Shown: positions 50,233-62,397 of the stretch, piece after piece
Layout of the letters: the number at the start of each line of letters is the position of its first letter
How positions within the stretch are numbered: position 1 is the stretch's first letter
Assembly: GCF_032854445.1 (NCBI RefSeq)
Contig: NC_088300.1
Span: forward strand, 72,516,984-72,580,983
DNA: 64,000 nucleotides
Direction of reading: 5' to 3'
From: Liolophura sinensis
Lineage: Eukaryota > Mollusca > Polyplacophora > Chitonida > Chitonidae
Notes under the pieces: model-generated
Told to the model about the DNA's origin: nothing
Databases searched by the model: none
The model's input: the letters and a program-made list of their open reading frames with translations, nothing else
Made by a program: the position numbers and the translations under genes

Positions 50233-50275
50233 CCCAGGGGAAACCCACAACCATCCGTAGGTTGCTCCTAGACCC
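50233..50275 (-). mobile_element. SINE body fragment
   Basis: GCCCAGGGGAAACCCACAACC and CCGTAGGTTGC match the SINE body only. It marks the left side of the LTR-retrotransposon remnant. Confidence 0.6.
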
Positions 50276-50429
50276 AAAACTTTAGAATATTTATATTACT
50301 AGGTCCTACTAGCTATATTGTCGAATGTGCGTCAAACCCATTGAACTTAGGGAGTGGTTTACTCGACCCGTGTTTTATGCAGTAAATTCTTCTCCAAAAT
50401 CCATTACTAATGCGTCCTGGTGGCACTTT

Positions 50430-51850
50430 ATACGATTTTAATTTATGGTCTATGACACCCTCTGTCAAACGTGTAGCTCTGAAAGCCGTGTATCCTAATG
50501 CCGCGGGTAAAATGGACGTGAAGTCTTGGTGAGTGGGCCAGGGTTGGACTGGAATGTGTGAGGCGAGAAGCCGGAGGCAGTAAATGGTGACTTGGATAAG
50601 AAGAAGCAGCATTGGTGTTAACGCTGTGTCTTACTGGCCAAGCCCGAGCAAAAGCCCTGGATTTAAATGTAGAGGATTTGAACTCAAAGCAAGGTATGGA
50701 CATTTTAATCTGTGCCCTAGATGGACTTCTTAAACAAATCATTCCAGGCGTATTAAGCGAACTCCAGGTTATCGAAAAACGAAGTATGGTGGATTTAAAG
50801 CCAGATAGCAAATCATATTCTCCCATAGGTACTAACCCAGTGGGTAGAAATGGTTGGAGAGCAACATGTGCTATTTGTCAGTCTGTATTTTTTTCACTGG
50901 GCTAAGGACTGTCCTCATGTTTACATGAAAATAATGGAGCTGTGGTGCGGACACGAAGTGCGAGATGGCGATGGTGCTCGAAATAAATCGTATCAAAATG
51001 TAGTCATTCCTGCAACGATTAGGGCTGTAACAGTGAAGTAGTCAAAGCGAACATTCCCTTATTTTTGAGCAGACATTCCCTTAAGCGGACAGAAACTGTA
51101 TTAGATTTAAACAAGGGTAAAGCCATTATGTTTATACAGCCAGTAGAGCTACAGTTCAACATCAACTTCAACATCAACTATTGTGTTGATTTAACTCGGA
51201 ACTGCTCACTAGAGGGAAATGAACGAAGCGGACGGACTTGTCAGATTTTGGTGACAGAAGATGAAGTGTATTATAAACGGCCTGAGTGCAGTGAATGGAA
51301 AGGCCCAGCAACAGTTGTCGGAGAGGATAGTGTTGTAGTGTTTGCACGACATGGTGCAGCAGGTGTGAGGGTGCACCAAAGCCGTTTTCGGAAGGTGATT
51401 TCTGATGCTATGGACCAACAAGTGAACAATAATATGGATAATCTAAACAATAAACGCAATGAGAACAAATCGGACAATAACAATCCTATTGACTGTGACT
51501 TGCATGGAGATGTGAAAACAGCTATTACGATATTGATAGTAACTGTGACTGTGAATGTTCAGTGTCTGCTAATGAAATCTCATGGGAGGATGCATTTCGG
51601 GTAAATGACCCATTTTTGTGTTCTGAAATTGAAAACCTGTCTGATAGCCCTGTTGTGAATGAAAAAGGTCAAAGCAGGCCAATCCATAACCTAAAAAAGT
51701 ATACAAAATGGCGAAATTTTGGCGGCAAGAGTAATTGGTCGGCGGGGGGAAAGAGGTGGTAAATATGGAACATGGTATAATGTAGAATATACAGCACCAG
51801 AAATGTTGCATGGTGTAACATGGGAAGGCTTTCCATCTTCGATTATTAAA
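50430..51850 (+). pseudogene. LTR-retrotransposon remnant: Gag with zinc knuckle, then integrase C-terminus
   Basis: Gag-like residues are read from DLDKKKQ (about 50594) into LTGQARAKALDLNVEDLNS (50634-50690). A zinc knuckle CAICQS / HWAKDCPH follows, split by a frameshift near 50890. After about 350 bases comes VYYKRPECSEWKGPATVVG (about 51269) with VRVHQSRFRK, matching an integrase C-terminal region, and later GGKYGTWYNVEY (about 51750). Protease, reverse transcriptase, RNase H and integrase core are missing. No LTR pair was found. Frame breaks make it inactive. The clade (Ty1/copia or Ty3) is not determined. Confidence 0.75.
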
Positions 51851-52594
51851 AGCACTAGAGGAAGGTTATTTGGAAGAGTAATATTTTTTTCTAACCATTT
51901 GTGGCGTCAATGTAATACGCGAATTATCTCCTGTAATATTTTGTTTTATTTGTTTCATTTTTTTATTCAACTGAATTTTACTGAATTTTTATGCCCGAAT
52001 ACTTCGGGCGATTGTGATATGGGATATGTAGTTTAATAAAAAATGAAGAACAGTTGCTACTTGACATGGTGGAACCGGCGATTTACAACCATTTTGTCGT
52101 TACGTACTCCAAGCAGTATCGTGTTTTAAGCTGTACACAAAGGCCTTAAACACCGCGTGATGTACATGACGGGTAATTACAGTCAGAGGAATACTTTTAG
52201 GATTTTAAACCAGATGGTTCAGGTGGAAAATTTTGATATTTCTTATCCAAAATACGTTCAACACTGACCAATAAAGTTATTGTTTTGACAGCTTCTCTTA
52301 ACATGACTCTGTCCTAATTTCTCACTTTATATACTTTCTTTATTATTTTGTCGCGTACATTGAATGTTGTTTTGGAATCAATCTTACAATTAATGCCCCA
52401 AAATATCTATTATGGTTGACTGCTGGTATACGAATCTCAGTTCGAACCTATAGAGTCTCAAACAATTTTCTTCTTTCATGTGTATGAGTAAAAGAAACTG
52501 ATAAAACAGGCCAGGTCAACTAATTACAGGTCTGTCCAATACACGCTCGAACAAATGCATCCCTACTTAGTATATAGTGGATGCAGAGTAGAAT

Positions 52595-52752
52595 CCCGCC
52601 ATATGTGGGAAGGTCTTTCAGCAACCTGCGGATGGTCATGTGCTTCCCCCGGGCTCTACCCGGTTTCCTCTCACCATATTGCTGGCCGCGTCGTACAAGT
52701 GAAATATTCTTGAGAACGGCGTAAAACACAAATGAAATCAATAAAATAAACA
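52595..52752 (+). mobile_element. SINE 3' two-thirds
   Basis: GTGGGAAGGTCTTTCAGCAACC, CCCCGGGCTCTACCCGG and GGCGTAAAACACAAATG, with a short A/T-rich tail. Confidence 0.85.
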
Positions 52753-52769
52753 GGGTAGATATTAACAAA

Positions 52770-53310
52770 CTCTATAGTTACATCTACCATAGCAACCACG
52801 GAATGGACCGACATATTTGAGTATGCAAAAATTAAAACTGTTCACACAAAACAATTGTAGTTGTAGCTAAGGCTCGAAATGACGCTTACAAGTACCTTTA
52901 TAGTATACATAGCTATAGTATGAAGTATAGAGAAATTGGTAATCTGGTTACCATGGCAAACGCGCATAAAAGAGACGCGACACTTCGTCGGCACATATAT
53001 CTATGAATCTACCAAAAATGAAAACTACATATGCAAAACAACTGGAGCTGTAACCTGGACATGAAACAATCTGTATAGTAGATGAAAATGGTAATCAGGT
53101 TACCACGGCATCCTCAGAAAAAGGCAAAGGTAAGTGGAGATAAGTGGAGATATACATCGAAAACCAACTGGAGTTGCTCCCAGACAAAAAGTCATATATA
53201 TTTATATAGTTTATAGAGGAAAATGATTATCTGGCTATTATGGCAACCGCGAAAAATAGACAAATATCAGTCATGATACACCGTCACTATGTACCTACAA
53301 AAATTAAAAC
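52770..53310. repeat. Degenerate tandem repeat, three to four copies of about 120-170 bp
   Basis: Recurring blocks are GGTAATC(T/A)GGTTACCA-GGCA (about 52940 and 53090, with a weaker copy near 53226 and another near 52785), AAAACAACTGGAGCTGTA-like (about 52850, 53036, 53163) and ATAGTATAGA-like pieces between them. The order is kept from copy to copy, so this is an old tandem duplication. Confidence 0.65.
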
Positions 53311-53524
53311 TTTCTAATTGTGGCGGGCGTATACATTTGACTTGAATTATAGCTTGACAATAGTTCTTTCAACTTATTTCATACTTAGCAATATGTTTAT
53401 AGCACTCCACTTGTGTTCCTTCCGTTGTTAATGGTGCCGTGCGCAAAAATTTGGGATCCGCCGACGTAAATTGAGCAGTATAACAAGAGAGGTACGTTAT
53501 TCACATTAACATTCATTTCCTCTA

Positions 53525-53626
53525 GGGTCGAAAGTGGGAAGGTCAGGCAACAACCTGCGGATGGTCGTGGGTTTCTCCCGGGCACTGTCCGGTTTCCCCC
53601 TACCATAACGCTGGTCGCCGCCGCGG
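53525..53626 (+). mobile_element. SINE body fragment
   Basis: GTGGGAAGGTCAGGCAACAACC, GGATGGTCGTGGGTTTC and CCATAACGCTGGTCGCCGCCG. It stops before the tail. Confidence 0.8.
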
Positions 53627-55924
53627 AAAACCCGTCTCCATGGTGCGACTGGTTTACAGAAAGTCCTCACATGAAGTCGGCTTGTAGTGTCATGTTAGAA
53701 TCACGTGTGTGAACTTTTAAGCGTGAGATGAATTGGGTATAGCTGTTCTTTCCCTATAAGGTCACTGAACAATGACGTTTTTCTACGGTTGGCCAAGTTG
53801 GGGATTTACGTCTGGCACTCCGGTTTTCATTTACCCACAAAAATGACGGTCAATATACAAGAGCTAAACTAATGGGTATGAGCCTACACAACACTCAATG
53901 CATGAATACATTCAACCGTCGGCCTGTATTGATGTGACAACCGTTATCGGCTCGCACACACACATTCAATAACCGCCCTGCCTGAATATGTGTGCAATTG
54001 CCTTTGGGACCCCTAATGTTGTGTACTCATCAAGCTTTCCACCAAAACTAGCTGTCCTGTCTGCCCATATCTCTAAAGGTCATTGAAGGACGGGCAGGGT
54101 TGTTTTTGCAGCCAAGGGTCTTACTGCGCAGTAACGGAGCTCTATCGCGTCGCCTTCTGTACACTGTACTAGTCGTACATCTGCATCACACCATTAAGAA
54201 ATGAACACAATATGGACTAGCAGCATTACTTTTCGATTTTATGCATCAGTAATTGGTGCAACCGATGAAAACACATTAAACGTAAATGATGCATAGCGAA
54301 TCGATTTCTCATAATATACACAAAAGGTGTGCCCACTGTTTCGGCCAATGCGCCATGTTCAGCCTATGTAATACTGCTTGCTAAAGTCCGCAATGATAAT
54401 AATAATTGCATCTTTTAGCGAGGGGTTTCAGTGTGGAGTATCAGGTACATGTACCTGGCAATGTGCAAAAGTACTCTACGGCAATCAAGTTAATGACACA
54501 GTGGCATAACGGTAGTGATTCTCTTCCCTTTTTGTCTTGCGATAATCTGTCTGACATGTCGATGAATTATGCGTCAGATTATCAAGAACATACCGTATGT
54601 ATATGAGGGCGTAACAAAGGTAGCTGTGTTTGTCATCAGCCACAGGCGGGATGATATGCCTTCTGAATACCTGGGACAACTCTGCGTATAGCTCATCTTG
54701 ATTCAGTGTTTGTCTGTGTTTGCTGGGGGTTACCGAGATCACGTGACACAGTTACCTGCCATGTGTTAACCCAACCTTAAACAGAGCAGAGCGACTTACC
54801 TAGATTAGTGCGTCGTGGTTTATCGGTGGAGGAAGGTGTGCTGTGGTATAGGTAAGTCAGCGACAATATTTAAGGAAGCTTCCATTAGATATCTCTCATT
54901 TAAAAACTATACGCTGAGGACTGCATTGCCATGTGTCTCATGTATACATGTACAATGGCCGTCACACCCTGACCAATACACCAATGATCTAACACACACA
55001 CAAATGGGCGCAAGACAGGCGGAAAATGGCAGGACAAATATTTATCAGACTTTCCAGCTGTTTTATATTTGTCACACCTTCGTGTACTGAATGCAGGACA
55101 AACCTAGACTATTTCAAAAGGGAGATGTCGATTGCCTAATATGTTTGGTGTTGATATCACTGTATGTTTTTAGGGAATAGCGTATAGCGCTATTCTTACC
55201 TACATCCAACCCACCATAACTTAGTTTCATACTGGTGTAGTCAAACGTTATCTTTTGATGTAAATTTTATAGCTCGAGAGAGTGGATTTATTAACAGAGC
55301 AAAACAATTTTCTCAGAGAATAGTCAGCTATGCTGATTTGTTAGATAGGCCATCATAGCACGTAACCCTGGTAACGTTCATGTCGCACGCATGATAGAAC
55401 CCTCATTTGGTTACTAAGGGATGTCTGTTATACATTTATATTAATGAAAATGCAAATTTCACAGTCTTTCTGCTGCCCATTGCATTACATCTATTCTAAC
55501 TGTCCATTTGTGACAGTTCCTGTATTTGAAATGTAATATCTGGCTTAAAATTATGAGATGACATATACTAATACAAGATTTCATTTGGGACATACACTGT
55601 CAAAGATCGTATGGGGCAGCCATCGACTAGTTTGGGCATGGTTGTTCCTCAGAACCGATCTCATAGCGCGAACAGGGACTGCGTGGGTTTAATATACCGT
55701 AACATTGCTGGATACCTTGATTGGCATACATACCTGAGTGTCCAATGTAACACAACAAAGATACGATAAGAGCATACAACGCAAACAAAGCAACCACTTA
55801 ATCAATTGAGGGCACGGTCAAGCTTCAAGCATGCATTCTATAATTAATATTGCCAATACTTCAGACCAAAAGCCACCGGTGTATTGATTCTGAAAAGGTC
55901 GATATAAGCGTCATATCCAACAGT
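53627..55924. other. Intergenic, no gene recognised
   Basis: Mixed sequence with short ORFs (54406-54606, 54815-55090) that match nothing. No repeat array or complete mobile element is seen. Confidence 0.5.
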
Positions 55925-56060
55925 CCTGTGAGTTCAAGTCCAGCTCCTGCTGGCTTCCTGTCCTGTTTCTGGCAGCAACCTGTGGAATGTCGTGTGTTCC
56001 CAACATGGTCTATCCACTTTCCACCCACCATGATGCTGACCGCTGTACGGCTTGTCATCT
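55925..56060 (+). mobile_element. SINE middle fragment
   Basis: GAGTTCAAGTCCAGCTCC is a good B box. CTGGCAGCAACCTGTGG and CACCATGATGCTGACCGC follow. The 77-bp repeats begin 50 bases further on. Confidence 0.75.
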
Positions 56061-56110
56061 ATTGTAAGACATGGTTCCGAGTTTCCATCCAAACATACTC
56101 CTCCTACACA

Positions 56111-56330
56111 TCGATGGTAGCACTTTAGAAACTCGATCTGAGCATGGAGTATCAGTAACAAAAACATTTGCAACGAAATAAAAAAAACGATGGTAACACC
56201 TTAGAAATTCGATCTGAGCATGAAGTATAAGTAAGAAAACAAATGCAACAAAATAAAAACACAACGATGGTAACACCTTAGAAACTCTGTCTGAGCATGG
56301 AGTATCAGTACACAAACGGAATGTGGTTGT
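56111..56330. repeat. 77-bp tandem repeat, three copies
   Basis: CGATGGTA(G/A)CAC-TTAGAAA opens copies at about 56111, 56188 and 56264. Each continues with TCTGAGCATG-AGTAT and, in the first two, an A-rich end. Confidence 0.9.
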
Positions 56331-58587
56331 CCACATTACGTTTGAGCAGAGCAGTTTAAAAAGTTATATTCACATGGCCAACACAGTTGACAAAGAGAAC
56401 CCCACATGCTGCTGTCAAAATATCCAAGGCGTACATTTCAAACACAGATAATTAACTGATCGACGGCTGTCCATCCCAACTTATATCTAACCAGTCAGGA
56501 AACATGCTAAAATGAGTCAGTTAGGGCAAACATCTTGTCCGGCAGTCAGCTCTTCACAGTGCAGGTTACAGTATACGGAATACAACATACCACAGTTAAA
56601 CCCTGGTAACGAGTTTTTCGACCAAGCATAACATACAAGAGCGCACTGTTAAGTCTGATTTTGTCTGTTGACGTTTATCAGCAGACCCAGTCAAGAATAC
56701 CTGCACAAAGTCAATGCAGTTTTATTGAACGGAATAGGCCCTTACTTTATTTATGTATGGTATTTAGCCAACAATAAGTGACTGAACAGCAAAACTTTCC
56801 GGCCTATTTCGTTAGGTTTTACCCCGTAGCTCTGTGTCCATCAGCATATATAGGCCTACTGTATGTAGGGCAATGTGTAAGTGTACATGCCGGGTCTAAA
56901 AAGATGGTGATTGTGTAATTTTTTATTCAGACTGCAATGAAGGCGTGTAGACAGAGAATGTATGTCAGGGCTTTTTGCTAGGATGTTTCGCATGGCCTCA
57001 TCTTTGTCGTATGTTAATTAGTAAGGCCCGGGGCAAGATGGCGAGCTTTAAAAGACCGGAGTTAGGGGTGTAAATACTGGTATCTCAGGGTCTCAGTCTC
57101 GCGTGACCAGTGTTGCGCAACCTCTATGACACATATGTCCGCGCGGGAATAGCTTAAAACCGCCAAGTAAATGAACGGTTGTCTCCCCTTATTTTAAGAC
57201 TCCTGTTGATCTGGCTGACAGTTCAAGGTAAACAAACGTGCCAAGTGTTACTTAATACAATGCCGTTCTTGTAAAGAGAAGGTAACAAATGCAGTTTATG
57301 CTTAATTTCTTCAAAAATCATAGGTTCCAATTTGATTTGATGCGTCGGTTTACATGTACCCTAACCTGAATTCGTATTTTTCTTTTATCGCTGACAATCG
57401 TAATTACATTAAACTGCAACAAGCATCAGATTCTTCATTCTTCTTATTTTTTAGGAACATTTCTGAATAGTATAGCAAGGTATATCATAAAAGTACTGTG
57501 CATTGCTTTTAAAATTATGGCTTGTACTTTACTTAACATCAATCTATACTATGGCTTAAACTCCTGTCGTCCGTGGGCAATATCTGTGCGCCGCCGTGCA
57601 GCACACTAATTTAACTGTGTCGAAATTTCACTCCTCAACGGTACAGTGGTTGATGATCCCATTGAATTTTCACTGTCGTCGTTATTTGACTTATTATGAC
57701 TGAGGTTCAAGTTTGGCTAGATTGGCATGTTAGAATGGCAGATAGAACAGAACTAACCCCCACCCCTCACCCCCAACTATAATTGAGTATTGCGTCATGA
57801 AATACATGACATAAGCTCATTCATCTAAACCACATTGAATTTCTTTGGGTTGGTTATTAAAACGCTATTGTACCATGTCATTTAATATACGGACAATTCC
57901 AAAACACAAAATGTTTAGATTTCTTTACCTATAAGTGATGATAGATAAGTTGATCTTTGATATAAACGACTTGTTTAGACTTGACGACAAACGATGCGTC
58001 TTAGTGTACAAGTGGTGATTCTCAAGTTTTGACTTCTTAATCTAACTGCAGGGGTCGAAATTGTTTCGAAAAATGAAAAGGTTTTCTGATTTCGTACAAG
58101 TTCGCTGGAGACGTATAATAGGGGGCGCTGGTGGCTTAGATTGGTCTTCTATCAATAGTCCATAGGCTTCACCAGATTGTCGTATTGGATGAAGCCCTCT
58201 TCACAATCGTACTTCTCTTAATATCAACATTATAAGACTTATCCATAAACTTTGCCTGAAATCTGTACGTTAAATAAAAATAGTCTGTCGAGCATCAACA
58301 ATGTATTATATCAAAATAAAAAGCACAAACTGCTATCTTTGGCTTTACCCATTTACCCATTTATCCTAAAATTCTTGAATAAAATAATACAGATTGTTAA
58401 AGTCATTTAGGTTGTTGACCATGACACGTTGCACCGTAACCATGTCCTCACGGATGTCACTTAGCGTGCTGTGCCTTCATTTGTCTGTTACTTTCTAACA
58501 TTGTTACTTTCTAACATTGCTACTTTATCAGTTATGCGCTTTCAGTTTTGAACCGTCCTATAGAATCAGATTAATGTGCATTCTTCC
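56331..58587 (+). other. Desaturase upstream region
   Basis: It should hold the promoter and the non-coding first exon implied by the acceptor at 58600. A CG-richer patch lies at about 57020-57150 (CGCGTGACC, GTCCGCGCGGGAATAG). No TATA box or first exon could be placed with confidence. Confidence 0.4.
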
Positions 58588-58612
58588 TGTTGCATTTCCA
58601 GTATTCGTAAAG
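58588..58612 (+). other. Probable 3' splice acceptor in the desaturase 5' UTR
   Basis: A pyrimidine-rich run ending CATTTCCAG (AG at 58600-58601) sits just before the start codon. It suggests a separate non-coding first exon upstream, whose donor and promoter I could not place. Confidence 0.5.
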
Positions 58613-59596
58613 ATGTCCTGGTTCCATAAATTTCTGACGCTTGGTGTGAAAACGGAGACGGATGAAAAAGAGTGGTTTTTCGAAGAGGAGCCACACTCGT
58701 CACGTCGACGACAAATTCTCAAGAAATATCCCGAGATTAAAAAGCTGATGGGATACGATTCCTCCATAACATATTACGTGATTGCTGAAGTCTGTGCTCA
58801 GATTGGCATGTGCTGGATGCTTCAGAACGCCGGCTGGCCGACTGTTCTAATTCTGGCGTACTGTGTAAGCGCAGTTATCAACCATTCGCTGGGAAGCGCT
58901 GTACACGAAATTGGTCACAACCTTGCTTTCGGACACGGCCGACCAGCCCTGAACAGATTGCTTAGTATATTTTGTAATCTGCCGATGGGTGTTCCAATGG
59001 CCATTACCTACCGGAAATACCACGCGGATCACCATAGATACATGGGGGAAGAAAACCAAGATGTCGACATCCCCACACGTTTAGAAAGTGCCTTATTCCG
59101 TCACCCACTGACCAAAATGCTGTGGTTGTTGTTCCACCCCGTGATTCATTCTATACGACCTTTCTACAAAAGTCCCAAACCACCAAACAAGTGGGAGATG
59201 ATTAACTGGGTGGTGCAGTTGTCATTCGACGCTTTAATATACAGCGTGTTTGGAATCCGGTCTCTTGCCTACCTGGTGATCGGAACAGCTATGTCGTTTG
59301 GTCTTCACCCGCTCGCTGGACATTTTATATCTGAACATTATATGTTTACCAAAGGGCAAGCTACTCATTCATACTATGGCCCTTGTAATTACTTCATGTT
59401 CAATCTTGGTTACCATATTGAGCATCATGATTTTCCTTATGTACCATGGAATCGCTTGCCCGAAGTGAAGCGCATCGCCGCGGAGTTTTACGATCCCCTT
59501 CCGTATCATACGTCATGGGCCAAAGTGGTTCTGGATTTTATCTTTGACAAGAATATGGGACCTCACGCACGGGGCGTTGGGTACAAAAAGGAATGA
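58613..59596 (+). CDS. Sphingolipid delta(4)-desaturase (DEGS family), single exon, 327 aa
   Basis: Membrane di-iron desaturase that introduces the 4,5-trans double bond in dihydroceramide to give ceramide, in the endoplasmic reticulum. The ATG at 58613 (MSWFHKF) is preferred over the in-frame ATG at 58517 because a good splice acceptor (pyrimidine run, TTTCCAG at 58595-58601) lies 11 bases before it, and 327 residues fits the family (about 323 in human DEGS1). The family N-terminal block (PHSSRRRQILKKYPEIKKLM) is at 27-46. Histidine boxes: HEIGH (98-102), HADHH (137-141), HIEHH (268-272), with GHFISEH (236-242) also conserved. Hydrophobic segments lie near 54-93 and 196-235. The coding region has no intron, unlike vertebrate DEGS1. 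No frameshift or missing residue was seen, so it looks functional. A DEGS2-like C4-hydroxylase activity cannot be excluded from sequence. Confidence 0.95.
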   Translation: MSWFHKFLTLGVKTETDEKEWFFEEEPHSSRRRQILKKYPEIKKLMGYDSSITYYVIAEVCAQIGMCWMLQNAGWPTVLILAYCVSAVINHSLGSAVHEIGHNLAFGHGRPALNRLLSIFCNLPMGVPMAITYRKYHADHHRYMGEENQDVDIPTRLESALFRHPLTKMLWLLFHPVIHSIRPFYKSPKPPNKWEMINWVVQLSFDALIYSVFGIRSLAYLVIGTAMSFGLHPLAGHFISEHYMFTKGQATHSYYGPCNYFMFNLGYHIEHHDFPYVPWNRLPEVKRIAAEFYDPLPYHTSWAKVVLDFIFDKNMGPHARGVGYKKE

Positions 59597-59602
59597 TTAT
59601 AG

Positions 59603-59608
59603 AATAAA
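59603..59608 (+). terminator. Candidate polyadenylation signal of the desaturase
   Basis: AATAAA begins seven bases after the stop codon, which would give a very short 3' UTR. Another AATAAA at about 60265 would give a UTR of about 670 bases. The sequence alone cannot say which is used. Confidence 0.4.
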
Positions 59609-59884
59609 CATTTGCCCATTTTGACTTGTGATGCTGGAAGGCCAGGAAAAGGAATTAGCGCCACTGTCAATGCATGGATGTGACGTTTTTAGGATCGCGT
59701 AACAAACATTAGAACAAACGCGAAATATGTTTCACTGTAACTGAGCCTGCATCTTACGGTGGAGGACTGAATACTTCAGTTACATCAGCTGAACAGTACG
59801 CTCTTTTTACTAAAATCAATCACAATTAATGCAGTATGAAACTTAGGATTTTTTGAGTATTATTTTGGTTTTCGCACATATTGT

Positions 59885-60045
59885 TTATTTTCTTATTGGA
59901 TTGGTGTTTAATCCATACTCAAGGATATTTCACTTATATGACGATGGCCAAAAGACGAAGCAGGAAGCTTGTGGTGGGACGAAGCCAGGAAGACTCATTG
60001 GGAAACCCACGGTCATCTGCAGGTTGGTGGCAAACCTCTCCAGGT
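59885..60045 (-). mobile_element. SINE, diverged, in the desaturase 3' flank
   Basis: GGATTGGTGTTTAATCCATACTCAAGG and GATATTTCACTTATATGACG mark the tail side; GGAAACCCACGGTCATCTGC is body. The head is missing. Confidence 0.75.
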
Positions 60046-61542
60046 ACACATTAATCTTTACTCTTCGAGCGTACATGCACTAGCTGTACGAAATATGGTG
60101 GTTCAGACACGTTCAGTAGAGTACAATATTGAATCCAAACAGCTCACAGAAGAATAATCCTAAAACCCACCGCTGTGTAAGTTACACATTATTTCTTCGA
60201 CATTTTGCTCAAATTCGGTTTTTATTATTCATATATGTATTATATTTCTGGATTCCATCTATTGAATAAAGAACAATGTTTAATAGAGAGATTATTCTTT
60301 AGAAGAGAAATTTATATTTATCATAAATTGTTATAAGACTTTTTAGTTTATAATATATAGATATTTAGTGATAACGTTGCCAACTGACTCATTTACTTTT
60401 ACATCATATTTACGTCATTATGTGGGATGAAACCATCGTCCTCAGTTCAAATAGGCCAAATGTAATGTATACTCATTAGCTTGAGTTGCTTATATCTGCT
60501 TAATAAATCATGACTCCTGAACATGTGTTGCCAATTTAGTACTGTTTAAAAACATCAAAAATGCTTAAAGGATAATTATCACACTGTACAATTTTCTAAG
60601 AATTACGATATAAATCTACTTGATTAAATTTAAAGGTTTTTACGTAGTTTTACGCCTGCAGGTGTGCCTAATGCAAATAAATGTGAGCCTTTGTTCTCAA
60701 ACTGCACTTACATTGTTAAGCACTCATAGACGACCAAAGCTGAAAGTACTGAGTTCTGGACGAGTATTATGGACACAGAGAGGTGAATACTAGATTCTCT
60801 CCTAATCAGTGAGTCAAGGTAGTGGGTAGAGTAGTTCATGGCATCATGGAAACGAGACCTGTTTATCTTGAAACGAACTAGAGAGGATAGACTTGGTATT
60901 GTTAACAATAAAAAATAACCCAACTGTATGTTGCCAACCCTCCTATGTTGTACACAGAGATACACATACTGAGAGCGAATGTCAATAGAGTTATCTCCCT
61001 TACTTGCCGTAACACTTTTTTGTCTTTTTATCTTTATCCCCTTTCTCTTTCTTCTGTCCAGGTTAATACTTTTTTTTTCGGATTTTCGGTCACATTTTCC
61101 TACTCCTGGATATTCATGTTTCAACAGCTTGCGCGGTTCCAATAAATTGAATTTTCCACCACAGGCTACGTTTATAGTCTTGCTCGTCACAATGCAGGTG
61201 TCGAAGACCTGGCCTCATTTCAAGATTGTCTGTGTAGTCTGGTCAGTGAAGCTTTTACTCAACAACTTTTGGATTCACTTCAATACAAAATATATGTACA
61301 CATAGCTGACTGCAACTGTAATCTAGGAAAACTGTCGCTTGATTTTATGGCAAACCGGTAAGCGCATGTGTGCGGAGTCCACAGTTATCGGCGAATATGA
61401 TCTTGATGTGTTTACATCCTACTGGAGAATGGTCACTTATATGACAAAGTAAGGTTAATTGAGTGGAGATTATTTCAATATATTTTTAGTCGTAGAAAAG
61501 GCCGCCCTAGCCGTATTGAAGGAATCCATTTGCCATTTTGTG
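60046..61542. other. Desaturase 3' flank, very AT-rich, no gene
   Basis: From 60180 to 60640 it is strongly AT-rich with AATAAA near 60265. The overlapping ORFs at 60708-61305 on both strands are unrecognised. Confidence 0.5.
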
Positions 61543-62397
61543 CTATAGTCTATTTCTTTTAGCCAGTCGCCTATATACAGCCGTCTGTAAAATCAGTCAC
61601 ACAACGGTAGCTACCAAATTGCCTTAGGTCAGTGACACGTATGCTTAACAACAGAAGTTCTACACATGAATACGTTGGAAGTCCATATTCTTACACAAAA
61701 AATGTGTAAAAAAAAAACACAAGTTAGAACACTTTTTCTATTTCATAATGTTAAAATGCATAAGCTTGAGTTTCGACGGCAAGAACGCATTGCCCCGGTT
61801 GACGTCATAATTATGCATGAAAACAGTGACATGCCGGATATTGGTCGGAGCTCAGTATGTTTTGACGGAGTTAGACACCAGTTACCTACACTGCTATCTA
61901 AACCCTGTTTCTGACAATGCCATATTTGAAATTGTTCGCACCTTTCAGTTTAATACAACCTTCATAAATCAGTTTTAGTTTATCTCTTGTGGTATATGAT
62001 CTCACGGAAGTATGGTTTTAGAGCTGGATATTAAGAAATTTTGTTATGGAAAAAACAATGTACCATAGTCTATTCGTTGAGAGAGCAGTGTTGGTTCTGG
62101 TCGTGGAGTTTGTTCTAATGTTCATTAAGACCTCATTAAGAGCTCAGTAAGAATAATTAAGACCTCACTCGAGGCGCCGAGTTCTTGGTGTGGAAACCAG
62201 CCTTATGGAGTTCAACATTATGAATTAGAAAAAGTACTTTAACTACATTTTCTCTGCAATAATATAAAAGTACAACACATCATTGTGTAGAACTTGCGGT
62301 GTTACGTATCACTAACGAATAGCAATTTTGTTAGCGGGAGCGACTGATTTTACAGATAGCTCAATACAGGCGACTTACTAAAAGAAATAGACTATAG
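61543..62397. mobile_element. 855-bp element with long terminal inverted repeats (MITE or foldback)
   Basis: The left arm starts CTATAGTCTATTTCTTTTAG and the right arm ends with its reverse complement. Similarity continues inward through GTCGCCT, CTGTAAAATCAGTC, AAATTGC and AAGTTCTACACA, giving imperfect arms of about 125 bases (61543-61670 and 62273-62397). The ends fit TA flanks around TAGTCTATTTC, as in Tc1/mariner-like insertions, but this is not certain. The inner 82-residue ORF has no recognisable transposase. Confidence 0.75.

Noticed and set aside
58517-58612. N-terminal extension of the desaturase by 32 residues
   Set aside because: The added residues span a splice-acceptor-like pyrimidine tract and do not resemble the family N-terminus, so the ATG at 58613 is preferred.
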